Assembly: GCA_017979445.1 (NCBI GenBank)
Contig: CM030714.1
Coordinates: 6,951,049 to 7,015,048, forward strand
DNA from: Akebia trifoliata
Lineage: Eukaryota; Streptophyta; Magnoliopsida; Ranunculales; Lardizabalaceae
DNA length: 64,000 nt
Direction: 5' to 3'
Shown: in pieces, positions 25,416-36,639 of the stretch
Position numbering within the stretch: the stretch's first letter is position 1
Layout of the letters: every line of letters starts with the position of its first letter
Position numbers and translations under genes: made by a program
The notes under the pieces: model-generated
Seen by the model: the letters and a program-made list of their open reading frames with translations, nothing else
The model's database searches: none
Told to the model about the DNA's origin: nothing

Positions 25416-26437
25416 ATAAGTTTATTGATTAGAAAGTTTATAGTTGCCACACCAATATTTTTTATAACACATCATTTGACCATTATTTATCATCATAGTC
25501 TTAAAGAGGATTGAAAACAAAACAAAACAAAAACCAAAAAGTGAGAGAGAGGGAGACTTGAAATTGAGGACTTGCAAGAAGTTGGTGGCTAGTCTCTGTC
25601 TCTCTCTCATGCCCATTCCGTTAGAATTTGAAGAGCTTTACTTCCTAGAAAATAAATCCAAATAAAAAACATCTTTTAGAGTAAGAAAAACGAAAAAATG
25701 AGAAGCAACCACTAAATATAAAAGAGTCATGATAAATTGATGCACTAAAACTCATGCAACGTGGCAAATGCACAGAAATATAGATCTTTTCCTTTGGGGT
25801 GCACAAGAAAAAAGATTTACATTTCTATGTACTTACCCGTCAACCGTGTTATAACCACGTGCATTTTAGTACATCATTTTATCATTAGTCAATATAAATG
25901 ATTATATTGACTAATGATTTATGGAGTAGTCCTTGGACAGACCATGGTCTATGGATTGAAAAAGCCTAGATATGAGTCTGGTCTGTTGTTTACAGGGATC
26001 TCGATTATCTTAAAAAAAAAAAAAATAGCTGTCCTCATAATCCACAAAATTATTTGAATTTCTCAAACAAGGGAGTAGTAAATGAATCTGATGAATTTAC
26101 AAATTAATTGATGATTTTTAATTAATTATTAACTACAATAACATGAATAATGATTTTTTGACGCCTCCCTTTGACACACGCCCCCTGACATGGCATGTGT
26201 TAGAATCATAAATTCTTTTTCTCGAAATACATAACTACACATATTTATGGAGATGTATAATTGTGTATCCCGAGGATAAATCTATGATTCTAACTCATGC
26301 CATGTCAGGGTGTGTGTGTTAGAAAATCATGACTCTAATAACATTGTTATCCACCACTCTCGAAATTTTATTTTCTTTAAAAATCTAAAGAATTTAAGGA
26401 TTTTTACAGGAGATGAGTATTTTTATAATTAAAAAAA
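25416..26437. repeat. Segmental repeat block C, copy 1
   Basis: Matches 27740-28797. Contains an imperfect foldback near 25740-25890 (CGTGGCAAATGCAC versus CCACGTGCATTTTAGTAC) and the larger foldback at 26160-26330. No gene recognised. Confidence 0.8.
26160..26330. mobile_element. Foldback MITE, CCCCTGACATGGCATG family
   Basis: Left arm CCCCTGACATGGCATGTG then TTAGAATCATAAATTCTTTT; right arm TAAATCTATGATTCTAAC then CATGCCATGTCAGGGTGTG, the reverse complement with mismatches. Equivalent copy in block C copy 2 at 28490-28655 and a diverged relative at 31735-31895. Confidence 0.7.
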
Positions 26438-26485
26438 AAAAAAAAAAACACACAAAAAACATCATTTGAATATAATCGTGACTCT

Positions 26486-26610
26486 ACTAACCTAGTGCGT
26501 GCGATGTGTGAGCGTTGCATGTTCCCAAGGAAGGGTCCTATATGCCTTGGTTCCAATTCTGGCTCATCCAGTCCCTCTAGTTGGATGTAAGTCCAAACAC
26601 CCCAATTTAA
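26486..26610. repeat. 3' part of block B / SINE-like segment, third copy
   Basis: CTAGTGCGTGCGATGTGTGAG to ACACCCCAATTTAA, matching the ends of block B copies 1 and 2. It is joined to block A copy 4 by only a short TA tract (26611-26623). Confidence 0.85.
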
Positions 26611-26623
26611 AAAATATATATAT

Positions 26624-27739
26624 GAATTGAGTAAGGTAAGACATATGAAACAGTAATTTAATACTCATTGGCCAAATAAAGACAAGACAAGTCATAATAT
26701 CTAAGTGAATCATGGTGAAAACCAAATTTTCAAGAGAATTATTCACATGGCTAGAAAATGGACATGAGTTAGGACTTACGATCACAAGTAAGGCCGACCT
26801 TTCCTTCATTCTTGTCCTATTGAAAAAAAAGGAAAAATCATCCCATCCATTTCGTAAGTAAATGATAGATACTACATAGGCATGATCTACTAATCAAGTG
26901 GACAAGTTTGATGGCTCAAGTTGGGTCTAGTCTATTGTATTAATAGTAGATTGATTCAATGTTTCAACCAACATCAATAGAAATTTCTCATGGTCGGTTA
27001 GAGCTCATTAACTTGCTTGTTTAATTGGTAGATTCGATGATTAAATTTCAGTTGAGTTCGAAACTAAAATTCATTTGAACTAATCACCTAGTTGACTCAA
27101 AATCTTTGCGAAGACTACTCAAAATTGTAATGAAATTGGATGAAAAACTCAGTATAATTTTCTTTATTAAAATATATAAAATAATGTATTTTTGAATCAA
27201 AGTGAATAATATATTTTAAAATGTAATAAATATAACTTATCCACATTGACTTGATAATGTGTACAACCCAGACGAATCAAAGAGACTGATTTATTTCTTC
27301 TAATATTGTTAGGTCATCCGCCATTCAACTCGATGAGCTTCTTAAAGTTTGTGAGGTGATACCACATACTAGATGAAAATCTCACCTTTATTCCTATACC
27401 TATTTTTTTTTTATTTAAAAAAAAAAAAAAAAAAAACCCTTACTGATACAAATGTACAAATTAAATTTTGTTGAAAATTGCAAAATATTATAATCTTTCT
27501 AAGTGAATTGTAGGGGTTCATGTAGAGAATGTTTTGTAAGCAAATTACCATCAACAAAGATTTTTGAAGTGCGACTATTGGTAATTTTTGTTTTGTTTTG
27601 AATGGATTTGCCTCATCTCAAAAAACAATGTTTGATGTAGAAGTCAAGTAAAATTTAACTTCATGTAGAAGTTAAGCAAAATCTGATTTGCTCCATATTA
27701 AAGTTATGAAATCATTACTAATTTTAGGAAAAAGGATAA
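26624..27739. repeat. Segmental repeat block A, copy 4
   Basis: Closest to copy 3 (shares GAATTGAGTAAGGTAAG and the transition to block C), offset 2597 bp from it. Lacks the 284-bp insertion of copy 3. Confidence 0.85.
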
Positions 27740-28797
27740 ATATAAGTTTATTGATTAGAAAGTTTATAGTTGCCACACCAATATTTTTTATAACACATCA
27801 TTTGACCATTATTTATCATCATAGTCTTAAAGAGGATTGAAAACAAAACAAAACAAAAAACCAAAAAGTGAAAGAGAGAGAGGGAGACTTGAAATTGAGG
27901 ACTTGCAAGAAGTTGGTGGCTACTCTCTCTCTCTCTCATTCTCATTCCGTTAAGAGTTTGAAGAACTTTACTTCCTTGAAAATAAATCCAAATAAAAAAC
28001 ATCTTTTAGAGTAAGAAAAACGAAAAAATGAGAAGTAACCACTAAATATAAAAGAGTCATGATAAATTGATGCACTAAAACTCTCGCGACGTGGCAAATG
28101 CACAGAAATATAGATCTTTTCCTTTAGGATGCACAAGAAAAAAGATTTACGTTTCTATGTACTTGCCTCGTCAACTGTGTTATAACCACGTACGTTTTAG
28201 TACGTCATTTTATCATTAGTCAATATAAAATGATTATATTGACTAATGATTTATGGAGTAGTCCTTGGATAGACCATGGTCTATGGATTGGAAAAAACCC
28301 AAATACAGGTCTAATCCATTGTTTACAGGGATCTCGATTATCTTTTAAAAAAAATACCTATCTTCATAATCTACAAAATTATTTGAATTTCTTAAACAAG
28401 AGAATAGTAAATTAATTTGATGAATTGACAAATTAATTAGTGATTTTTAATTAATTAATAACTACACTAACATGAACAATGATTTTTTGACACCTCCCTC
28501 TAACACACGCCCCCTGATGTGGCATGTGTTAGAATTATAAATTCTTTTTCTCGAGATACATAATTACACCTATTTATGAGGATGTACAATTGTGTATCCC
28601 GAGAAAAAATTTATGATTCTAACCCATGCCTTGTTAGGGGTGTGTGCTAGAAAATCATGACTCTAATAACATTGTTATCCAACTCTAATAACATTGTTAT
28701 CCACCACTCTCGGAATTTTATTTTCTTTAACATTAAAATCTAAAGAATTTGAGGATTTTTATTGGAGATGAGTGTTTTTATAATTTAAAAAAAAAAA
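27740..28797. repeat. Segmental repeat block C, copy 2
   Basis: Second copy of 25416-26437. It has a local direct duplication of AACTCTAATAACATTGTTATCC-type sequence at about 28660-28705. Contains the foldback at 28490-28655. Confidence 0.8.
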
Positions 28798-28939
28798 CTT
28801 CAAAATTCTCTCAATTAATCTTTTACGAAAGTGAATTAGATCTCGATCAAATAATTATCAAATCGAAACTTTATTACAATACTACGATGGTCCCCCCATT
28901 GGATATCATATGAGATTCAAATTTGCATTAGCTTTTTTT

Positions 28940-29150
28940 TCATCCTCACCTTTCCTTCTCATACCCTCTAGAAAGGCGGGAAGGAGGAAATATTGACTGT
29001 AGAGATCGGTACGGATGGGCCGCACGCCGGGAAGAATTCCCTTCGATAGGCCCAATCTTTTCAAGCAATTCTAATTCCAACTCGGAACATATCATACTAT
29101 GATGGAGACTGAACAGATCGAGCCTAGATAGCTCAGCTATCATGAAAATA
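28940..29150. other. GC-richer insert of unknown origin
   Basis: A stretch with composition unlike its neighbours (GATGGGCCGCACGCCGGG, GAGCCTAGATAGCTCAGC). It has the look of organelle-derived DNA, and the minus strand is open for 65 codons, but I could not match it to a specific plastid or mitochondrial gene. Confidence 0.3.
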
Positions 29151-29332
29151 GAAATAAAAAATATATAAAAACCTATTAAAAATAAAACAAAACATGCCTA
29201 GGAAGATATTAACTATTTTCACTATATCTACACTCATTTAGGGATGGTAATGACAGAGAAAAGAAAACAAGAGGAGGGAGAAAGAGAGTCCAGTTTCCGC
29301 GGGAAGTAGAATCTTGAAGCGGATTTAAAAGT

Positions 29333-30064
29333 CTAGTAAGCTTCCTCAATCTCTAATCTTCCATCGAAGCTTCTAATTTCCTGAAGCCTAATCTCTCTGT
29401 TAAAATTCTGAATAAATTCTTCAACTCTTCGATTTAGCTCTTCAACAGGCATAGCTGAGAATTCGTTCTCTTTGTTCCTCAATTTTGATTTCAATCCAAA
29501 CTTCTCTGTCTCAGATCGATGGAGAATCTTCTCTTTCTCATCACCAACAACTGAGATCGTCTTCTCCGAATTACTACGAGACCATTTCGCATCCTCACCT
29601 TTCTTAACTGAGATTGTCTTCTCCGAATTACTACGAGACCATTTCGCCTCCTCACCTTTCTTGACAAATTTATCGATTGATATTTCTTTTTCGGGCGGAA
29701 TTTCGGGTTTCTTCTCAATCTCTGTCTCGATCGCAGCTTCTGTGACAGATTTGGAATAGTTTGGGGAAGATTCAGCCATTAACGATGCAGAGCTTGTAGA
29801 TCTAGATCTGCTGTTTATCAAGAATTCTTCGTAGAGATCTTGTTTTTGTTTGGTGGAAGAAAAAGCTCCAGAATCGGCTGCAAGGATGAGAATGATTGCG
29901 TTGGAGATGAAAAACCAGAATTTGGTATCGTTAAAGAGAGTTGAAGGAGAGAAGTGAAAGACAGAGACGAAGATTAAGATGGAGAAGAGAAAAGCAGAGA
30001 TGGAGATACTGTTTTTTGTTGTTTTTGAAGGTTTTTCTTCCAGATTTAGGTTTGGTTTCTCCAT
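29333..30064 (-). CDS. DUF4408/DUF761 family membrane protein
   Basis: Intronless gene for 243 residues. Two hydrophobic segments near the N-terminus (about residues 20-38 and 49-63, the second FWFFISNAIILILAAD) match the DUF4408 arrangement. The C-terminus (about 205-230) has EELNRRVEEFIQNFNREIRL, the DUF761 signature. Between them is a charged, Ser/Glu/Lys-rich, probably disordered linker. Proteins of this type are plant-specific and often called cotton fibre-like; their biochemical role is not established. A 19-residue tandem duplication (135-153 and 154-172, containing AKWSRSNSEKT) lies in the linker and keeps the frame. A minus-strand TATAAAA stands 97 bp upstream. It stands alone, flanked by repeats. 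The start is the first Met of the frame and gives the expected N-terminus. Confidence 0.9.
   Translation of the reverse strand: MEKPNLNLEEKPSKTTKNSISISAFLFSILIFVSVFHFSPSTLFNDTKFWFFISNAIILILAADSGAFSSTKQKQDLYEEFLINSRSRSTSSASLMAESSPNYSKSVTEAAIETEIEKKPEIPPEKEISIDKFVKKGEEAKWSRSNSEKTISVKKGEDAKWSRSNSEKTISVVGDEKEKILHRSETEKFGLKSKLRNKENEFSAMPVEELNRRVEEFIQNFNREIRLQEIRSFDGRLEIEEAY
29550..29663. repeat. 57-bp tandem duplication inside the DUF4408 gene
   Basis: Two adjacent 57-bp units (29550-29606 and 29607-29663), each starting ACTGAGAT on the plus strand and containing CTCCGAATTACTACGAGACC. They differ at a few bases and preserve the reading frame, adding 19 residues. Confidence 0.95.
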
Positions 30065-30160
30065 TTTTAGACAGAAGAGTGGGAGAGTTGCAGAGGTTGT
30101 TGGTAATGGTGTTGGTGGGTTTGATTTGGGAAATTTGTTAGAAGTTTGAAATTTAAGGGG

Positions 30161-30167
30161 TTTTATA
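30161..30167 (-). promoter_or_regulatory. TATA box of the DUF4408/DUF761 gene
   Basis: TATAAAA on the minus strand in CCCTCTATAAAACCCC, 97 bp upstream of the start codon; good spacing for a plant core promoter with a 60-70 nt leader. Confidence 0.6.
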
Positions 30168-30189
30168 GAGGGTGTAGAAGAAAACGACT

Positions 30190-31734
30190 TGTGGAAGTGG
30201 GTTTAATAATTGAAGTGTTTGAACTGTAGCTATGCAAATATCCCATTTGGTTGTTATTAATGGTACTAGAATGATCTTTTTAATTAATCTTTAATATAAT
30301 TCTTGTAATTTCATTAAGGACGTGTTTGATAGCTTGGGAAATATTTGGAAAATCCATTTTTAAAAGAATTTTTTTTTTTCTTTTTTTTGGAAAAATTTGA
30401 CTTAAGGATCATCGATATTTGATTTTATTTAAAAATGCAAATTGATACTAATTTTAGAAAAAAAAAAAATGGCTCCGAACTTTATGAAAGACTATCATAT
30501 CCAAAGTTGTAAACTATCAATTAGGCCAATCTTTGGCGTCTAAGTTTATCAAGGTTGGGCTCGATATATTGTGCCATGTGTCACTGTTTACAAGAAGGGT
30601 CATGCTCTTGATCAAAGTAGATCTCGTATGAAAAATTTATGGCCTAACAAACTCAATAAACCGTTTCATGAGCAAGCACGGATTTACAATGAGGGCAATG
30701 AAGGCATTTGCCCTTACAGGAATTTTTAAAATTTATAAGGATTTATGTTTCACTACAATTAATAATAGACGTGAAAAATAAATAAATAAAAAATCCCCCA
30801 TTGTAGCTTCCATAAGAATTTTTTAAATTTATAATGATTTATGTTTTACTACAATTGACAACAGATGCGAAAAAATTAAACCCCCTCTACTGCCTCCATA
30901 AGAACTTTTAAAATATATAAGTTTTAGTTGCACCCATGTAGACAAAATCCTAGCTCAACTCATGGTCTCTATAGATTAAAAAAAAAATTAATGATCAAAA
31001 TGTCTTGGTCTTCAACTTCAAGATCATTTCTTTCTACCTTCAAATCTCAAGAATAAGTTAGGATTCTATGGGATGTTGAAGATAATGGATTTTCATGAAG
31101 AAAAATGATGGGTATTTAGGTAAAAAAACATATACTCAAGAGATCGAAGAAAGTGAATTTTTTAAGATAAGAATAATAATAAATCAAGGCTTTTGGTGAT
31201 GCATGAAGACAATAAAGACATTTAGGTTATTTTTTTATTTATTAAAGTCATTGAGTTCAATGTCAAGGGTACGTGAACTTGAAAAACGACAGGTGTTTCT
31301 AAATTCTAATTTTCCCCATAATCCGGAGTAATAACTCATTAAATATAATTCAAATACTCGTCTAGAAATGGATTAATTTTATATCTAACTTTTTTTTTTA
31401 TTAATGGAAATCAATACACCCTGTTCTCACAAGCTGTTATGTTAGATAATATAAAATTACTTTTGAGAAAAAAAATGGGATATTCAATTAAATGTTTAGT
31501 GATTTTAAAATTTATGCAACTTAAGAATTCTTCAAGTTGTCATCCTAGCACAATAATATATTAAATATAACAAAAATACCATCTACAAAAATACAAATTA
31601 GGATACATTTGATACACCTCTCTGGGTTTGGTTATATTTTGTGATTCTTTAGGTTTTCAATTGATGAAATGTAGCCGTTGACCATGGTTATTTATGAGAG
31701 ATTAATAGAAAATTATCAAAACACACTCATCTTC
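30190..31734. other. Intergenic with a ~97-bp tandem repeat
   Basis: No gene recognised. At about 30710-30945 a unit of roughly 97 bp containing ATTTATAAGGATTTATGTTT occurs twice plus a partial third copy. A related sequence with CCCCCACAAGAATTTTTG appears near 33645. Confidence 0.55.
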
Positions 31735-31895
31735 AATCTCTTATGACGATATACACTCCGTAACATGGCATGGACTAGAATAATAATAATTTTTTCTTGG
31801 GATACATAATTGTACATTCTCATAAATATATGCACTTGTGTATCCAGAGGAAAAAGATCTATAATTCTAGTCCATGACACATCCATGATTTTTCA
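31735..31895. mobile_element. Foldback MITE related to 26160-26330
   Basis: AACATGGCATGGACTAGAAT on the left and ATTCTAGTCCATGACAC on the right, with TTTTCTTGGGATACATAA and TGTATCCAGAGGAAAAAG inside as complementary inner arms. Confidence 0.65.
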
Positions 31896-33461
31896 ATTCA
31901 ATTTTACGTCTCATCTTATCCGGACTTGATACCTAGTTATCTCAGACAAGTTTTTCAATATATTTGAGACGTCTTGTGAAATAAATCAAAAAAATTAAAA
32001 GTGAGTTCTAAATCTCAATCAAAAAATGATTTTGTGAGTTGGTCTCGTTGAATTTGATACTGAGTTAACTCAGTCAATACGTCTCGATTTCATATGAGTT
32101 TTAAAATCATTGACACACCTGGAGCACATGTCAGAGGGTACGTAAAAAAATCATTATTCTTCAAAATATTCATTAATACCCATAGAAGTATCTCGACATC
32201 CTCCTAAATCTTATATTATAAAATAAATACATCATATCAAATAAATATAAATAAATAAATAAATAAGAAATAAAACTTTTAAACCTTGTGGAGGTTAAGG
32301 ATTTGGTGACACCTGTTACCTTTGTCGGCTGTGACTAACCCACCATTTCAATGATTTCTTTGTATAGTTACCATCATCTCATCATCTCGACCCAAAATGA
32401 TCGGCTGTGATCATCCCACCATTTCAAATTCCAATGCAACCAACCTTTGTATTGTTACAATCATTAATGAAAACTGAAAGAGAACTCGTACACGAGATAG
32501 ATAAAAATAAAACTAAAATAATAAAACCTCACCATCTTTTACGCCACACGTCTTCCTTCTAACAACAATTTAGCTGTATTGATGGGGGCAAGTTTTCCAA
32601 TACTTGTCACACAACACAACCATACTCAATAATGATTTTCATATATAGAGCTCATTATAAGATAGATTTTTCTTAAACCCATCTTGACGTACTTAGTTAT
32701 AATATGTTTTGTGTGGGCCACTATTATGTTCATCTTCAATGCACCTTAAAAATGTTTAAGTTCGAATGTTGATCCTGTACCCAAGGAGTTGGATAATGTT
32801 ACACAACCTCTAGGTCTCCTTTTCACCACGTCACTCTTCTCGGCCAATCAATTAGATTATGTTTGCCTCTTGTTTTTGTGGATCGATAACAAGCCTATGA
32901 TTGCCAGATGTACGTCATCATTTTTCTTGTTAAAAAAAGAAAAAGAAAATTACTAATCAAGATTATTATATAAGTATAAATAAATCAACAGGTCTCTTGG
33001 ACCTGGACTTGGATAACATTACTTAACTCCTCATGTACAGGATCTGCACTCCAAGGCCACAAACAAAATAGTACCCCACCTTAAAGGGTAAGGACGAGAA
33101 AAAGTCCATATTAAGTTAAGTGAAGTAAGTGAATGCTGGGTCCCAGTATCCAACTCGCTTGGATGGATGTGCGCCACGTGTGAGGCTCCTGTCCATCCAT
33201 CATAACATGACGTGAGATTGTCTCATTGTGGGATGCTTCCTTCAACAATAATTACATGTAGATAAGCACTTACAATGGCGGTAATTAGTATGCTCTTATC
33301 TTCTGTGTTAGTCTGCCTCGTGCCCTAATCTTTACTTTGACTGTTATTTTATTTTAGGTTTTATTTTTACGTTTCAATGGAAATATATATTTTATAAAAA
33401 CTTGTAGAACAAAGAATTTGTGGCGTGGAACATGTGTTGGCACCCTCAAAGAGAGTGGGCT
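31896..33461. other. Intergenic, no gene recognised
   Basis: The start (to about 32110) is a diverged relative of the MITE-like element at 20229-20461. The rest is unassigned AT-rich DNA. Confidence 0.45.
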
Positions 33462-34008
33462 CCATGGTTTTAAAGCTCGTTTTGACATCTCGTCCATGGA
33501 TGAGTTTTGTTTGAATCGTCTAGTTCAACAATGAGATAAATAATCCATGATTAAAATCTCATTGGATATGTTTGACTTGTCTATCCGGCTTGTTGGTGGA
33601 CGATATTGAAACGTATTGAACAAGGGCAGATTTGTAGAGGGGGTATTTGCCCCCACAAGAATTTTTGAATTATATTGATTACTAAACTATTACAACAGAT
33701 TTTAAAGGCGGATAAAAAAATCTGTCATTATTGTCCTCACAAATTTTTTTTGACGGACAAAAAGGTTGAATTGACGTTGAATTTTTCATTGTCAAATTTT
33801 TTTTCTTCGACGGATCGAAACTGTCAAATTAATAAAAAATGAGAGAAATTCAATGGTTTTAAGTCATCAAATCTGGGAACATTAAGAATTTTGACAGTCC
33901 TAAACCGTTAAAATTCAATTTCTAAAATTCGTAAGCTTTGGCCCGTTAATTTTTCACGGGTGATTGGATGAGTCATCTCGATCTAGGACAATATTTAAAA
34001 GAGTTGTG
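33462..34008. mobile_element. MITE-like element interrupted by a second element
   Basis: 33462-33625 and about 33965-34008 together match the element at 20229-20461 (GTTTGACTTGTCTATCCGGC, then GTCATCTCGATCTAGGAC). The ~340 bp between is unrelated and contains a minus-strand copy of the TTGACGGGCC element (about 33700-33960). This is a nested insertion. Confidence 0.6.
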
Positions 34009-34222
34009 ATAATCTGACTACCCCACGTGACACATTCAATCAACTCTCCTAACATGACAAGTTTGGGAACCGTAGATTTATAAACCTTGGGATGCACATT
34101 TTTAGGAGAAGTGCAGTTTTGTATTCGAGATGTACAGATCTACAATTTCCGAACTTGTCAGGTCAGGATAGTTGATTGAGTGTGCCACATTGGACAGTCA
34201 AATTGGGGTAGTCAAATTATCC
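34009..34222. mobile_element. Foldback MITE, TGACTACCCCACGTG family
   Basis: Terminal inverted repeats of about 80 bp: GATAATCTGACTACCCCACG at the left and, on the opposite strand, GGATAATTTGACTACCCCAA at the right. Inside are ACATGACAAGTTTGGG and CCGAACTTGTCAGGTCAGG. It is related to 12697-12905. Confidence 0.75.
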
Positions 34223-35585
34223 CGATTACGTAAATAAATAATGATTACATCTTAGGAAAATAATGGTTAAGAAGAAAGCTCCAATTGCATCAAGACAAAA
34301 GGTGGTCTCATTGGATTGGGATGATTTTGAAGATCTAGTACGACAAGCTGGACCATGGCCCATGATCCACTAAAGATATGGCCAAATATTAATGGGCCAC
34401 GGTATAGTATAAAATGCCACGTGGCAAGAGAAGTTAAAAAAGGTTGTTCAGGGAGAATGATGCTCGAACTTAAAAAAAAATAAAAATAAAAGTTAAATGA
34501 TGTTTGGGTCTTGTTACCAATATTGGGTTAATTTTTTTTATACTTTTTGTACTATCCTGGGGCCCATTAATATTAGGCCATCTCATGTGTCTACACACCA
34601 AATATCAGCCTGATTGGTAAGTATAACAATGTAAAAAAATGCCTTTAGTTGACTTAAGAAAAAGCACACAACGCAACGTGAAAAAGCAATGCAATCAAAT
34701 TTCATAAAATTCGACCGACCAAAATATCAGATTTTTCATTGTTGATTTATTATTTTAACAAACCAAAACACTATCAATTAATTGAGGATGGGAGAAATTT
34801 GATGGCTCTAAGCAGTCGAATTTTGAAAAGTTGAAATTCGATTTCTAAAATTCATGGGTCTTGACTCATCTAATTTTTATATTGAATTATCCAATTCTCA
34901 GGTAGTGCAACCTGGACTGTGTAAACCGATGATCAAGATTGATCATCAAGAAAACTATCAACATGTTTTGTATTATTTGGATACATATAATCCTCACTGT
35001 TGCAATTCTTGTTTACACGGTCCGGATCATGTATTTTTTTTTTTTTTTTTTAAGCCAACGGATCATGATCTTTTAAAAAATATTCATTTTTCCGGATATG
35101 ATAATGATAAAAAGACAGTCACACCCAAAAAAAAACAGTTATTTATGAAAGAACTTCTCGACAAAAACTATGACGAAAGGTAAGTGATGTCGTGGTATTA
35201 ATAAAGAAGGTTAATGGTTCAAGAAAATGAATACTTTGAATAAACTAGGTAAGTTAATAAGTAATTTATTTTGATTTTAGCCGGAAATACTACTCTTAAA
35301 CCAAGTTTGGTTTTAAAATGATAGAAAATCCATCATACAAGAAAAATAGTTATTTAAGAAAACTTCGTGAGGTAAACTATGACATAAGGCAGTTGACATT
35401 GTGATTGCTTAGATAATGAAATGCAAATGGTGTAAGGATCCTTGTTAGCAATTCGGAATACGATAAAAATTGGATTTGTGAAAAATTCAAGTTCTATTCA
35501 ATTTTGGATTACAAAAAATCCGGTCTAAGCTTCAGTCAAAAATTCGATAAATAAAAAATATGCGGCATATGATTCATATATATAT
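34223..35585. other. Intergenic with a TTGACGGGCC-element fragment
   Basis: About 34690-34880 is a minus-strand fragment of the small dispersed element also seen at 40592, 43345 and 56172 (GGATGGGAGAAATTTGATGG is shared). No gene recognised; the 109-codon frame at 34854 runs out of that fragment and is not supported. Confidence 0.5.
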
Positions 35586-35918
35586 AAACAATGTAACAAT
35601 AAAACATATTCAAAATATGGGTTAGAGGTTTTGGATTGAGCTGATTTTGTGTGATGATGATCTCTATGCTGAGAAGATCATCCTAAAAAAAAATCAGTCC
35701 AATCTGAAACTTCTAACCCCATCGAAAGTGATTTAGAATGTGGAGCATCAATTTTTTACCAATAGTCTGTAAACCACTTTTAATGGACTTAAAAGTTTCA
35801 GATTGAGCTGATTTTTTATGAGGATGTTCTTCTCATCATAGAGAACACCCTCATAAAAAATCAATTCAATCCAAAACCTCTAACCCATATTTTTTACATA
35901 TGTCCCATGAACCGCTCC
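35586..35918. mobile_element. Palindromic MITE, type III
   Basis: Four diverged cores (GATTGAGCTGATTTTGTGTG and relatives). The right end is TTTACATATGTCCCATGAACCGCTCC beside TA repeats; the left end is eroded (AACAATGTAACAATAAAAC). Confidence 0.75.
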
Positions 35919-35928
35919 TATATATATA

Positions 35929-36258
35929 GGGAAATGTTCAGCAACAAACATTTTGGCAAAACATTTTTCAAAACATGGGTTAGAGGTTTTGGAATGGGCT
36001 GATTTTTGGTGAGGATGATCTCTATGGTGAGGAGATCATCATCACCAAAAATCAGCCCATTCCAAAACTTCTAACCCCATAAAAAATGGTTTACAAAAAA
36101 TGGGACGGTTCACGATTTTTCAACTTGTAAACTGGGGCTAGAAGTTTTGGAATGGGCTGATTTTTGGTGAAGATGATCTCTAATCCTCACAAAAAATCAG
36201 GCCATTCCAAAATCTCTAACCCATGTTTTTGCCAAAATGTTTGTTGCTGAACGGGACC
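35929..36258. mobile_element. Palindromic MITE, type I, with internal deletion
   Basis: Starts GGGAAATGTTCAGCAACAAAC and ends GTTGCTGAACGGGACC. About 36 bp shorter than the best type I copy, with losses in the fourth-core region (near 36180) and in the right arm. Confidence 0.85.
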
Positions 36259-36638
36259 AAGGGACATACGTAAAAACATATGTAAAACACAACGGTTTTT
36301 AAAAATATGGGTTAGAGGTTTTGGATTGAGCTGATTTTTTACGAGGATGACCACTATGATGAGAAGATCATTCTCATAAAAAATCAGCTCAATTTGAAAC
36401 TTCTAAATCCATCAAAAGTGATTTACAAATTAATGGCAAAAAAATCGACGGTCCACATTTTAAATCACTTTTAATGAGGTTAGAAGTTTCAGATTGGACT
36501 GATTTTTTTTTTCCGGTTGATCTTCCTATCATAGAGATCACCCTCACAAAAAATCAGCTCAATCTGAAACTTCTAACCCATATTTTGAAAATTTATTAAT
36601 ATTACATTGTTTTTACATATGTCCCTTGATCCGTTCTC
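36250..36638. mobile_element. Palindromic MITE, type III, sharing an end with its neighbour
   Basis: Left end GAACGGGACCAAGGGACATACG overlaps the terminal GAACGGGACC of the type I element; right end ACATATGTCCCTTGATCCGTTCTC beside TA repeats. Four diverged cores. Confidence 0.8.
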
Positions 36639-36639
36639 A

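Noticed and set aside
29472..29759. 95-codon plus-strand frame and a second minus-strand frame (29491-29718) across the DUF4408 gene
   Set aside because: Shadows of the real minus-strand gene; their repeats come from its 57-bp duplication.
34854..35183. 109-codon plus-strand frame
   Set aside because: It begins within a MITE fragment, includes a poly-T-derived Phe run, and has no recognisable domain.
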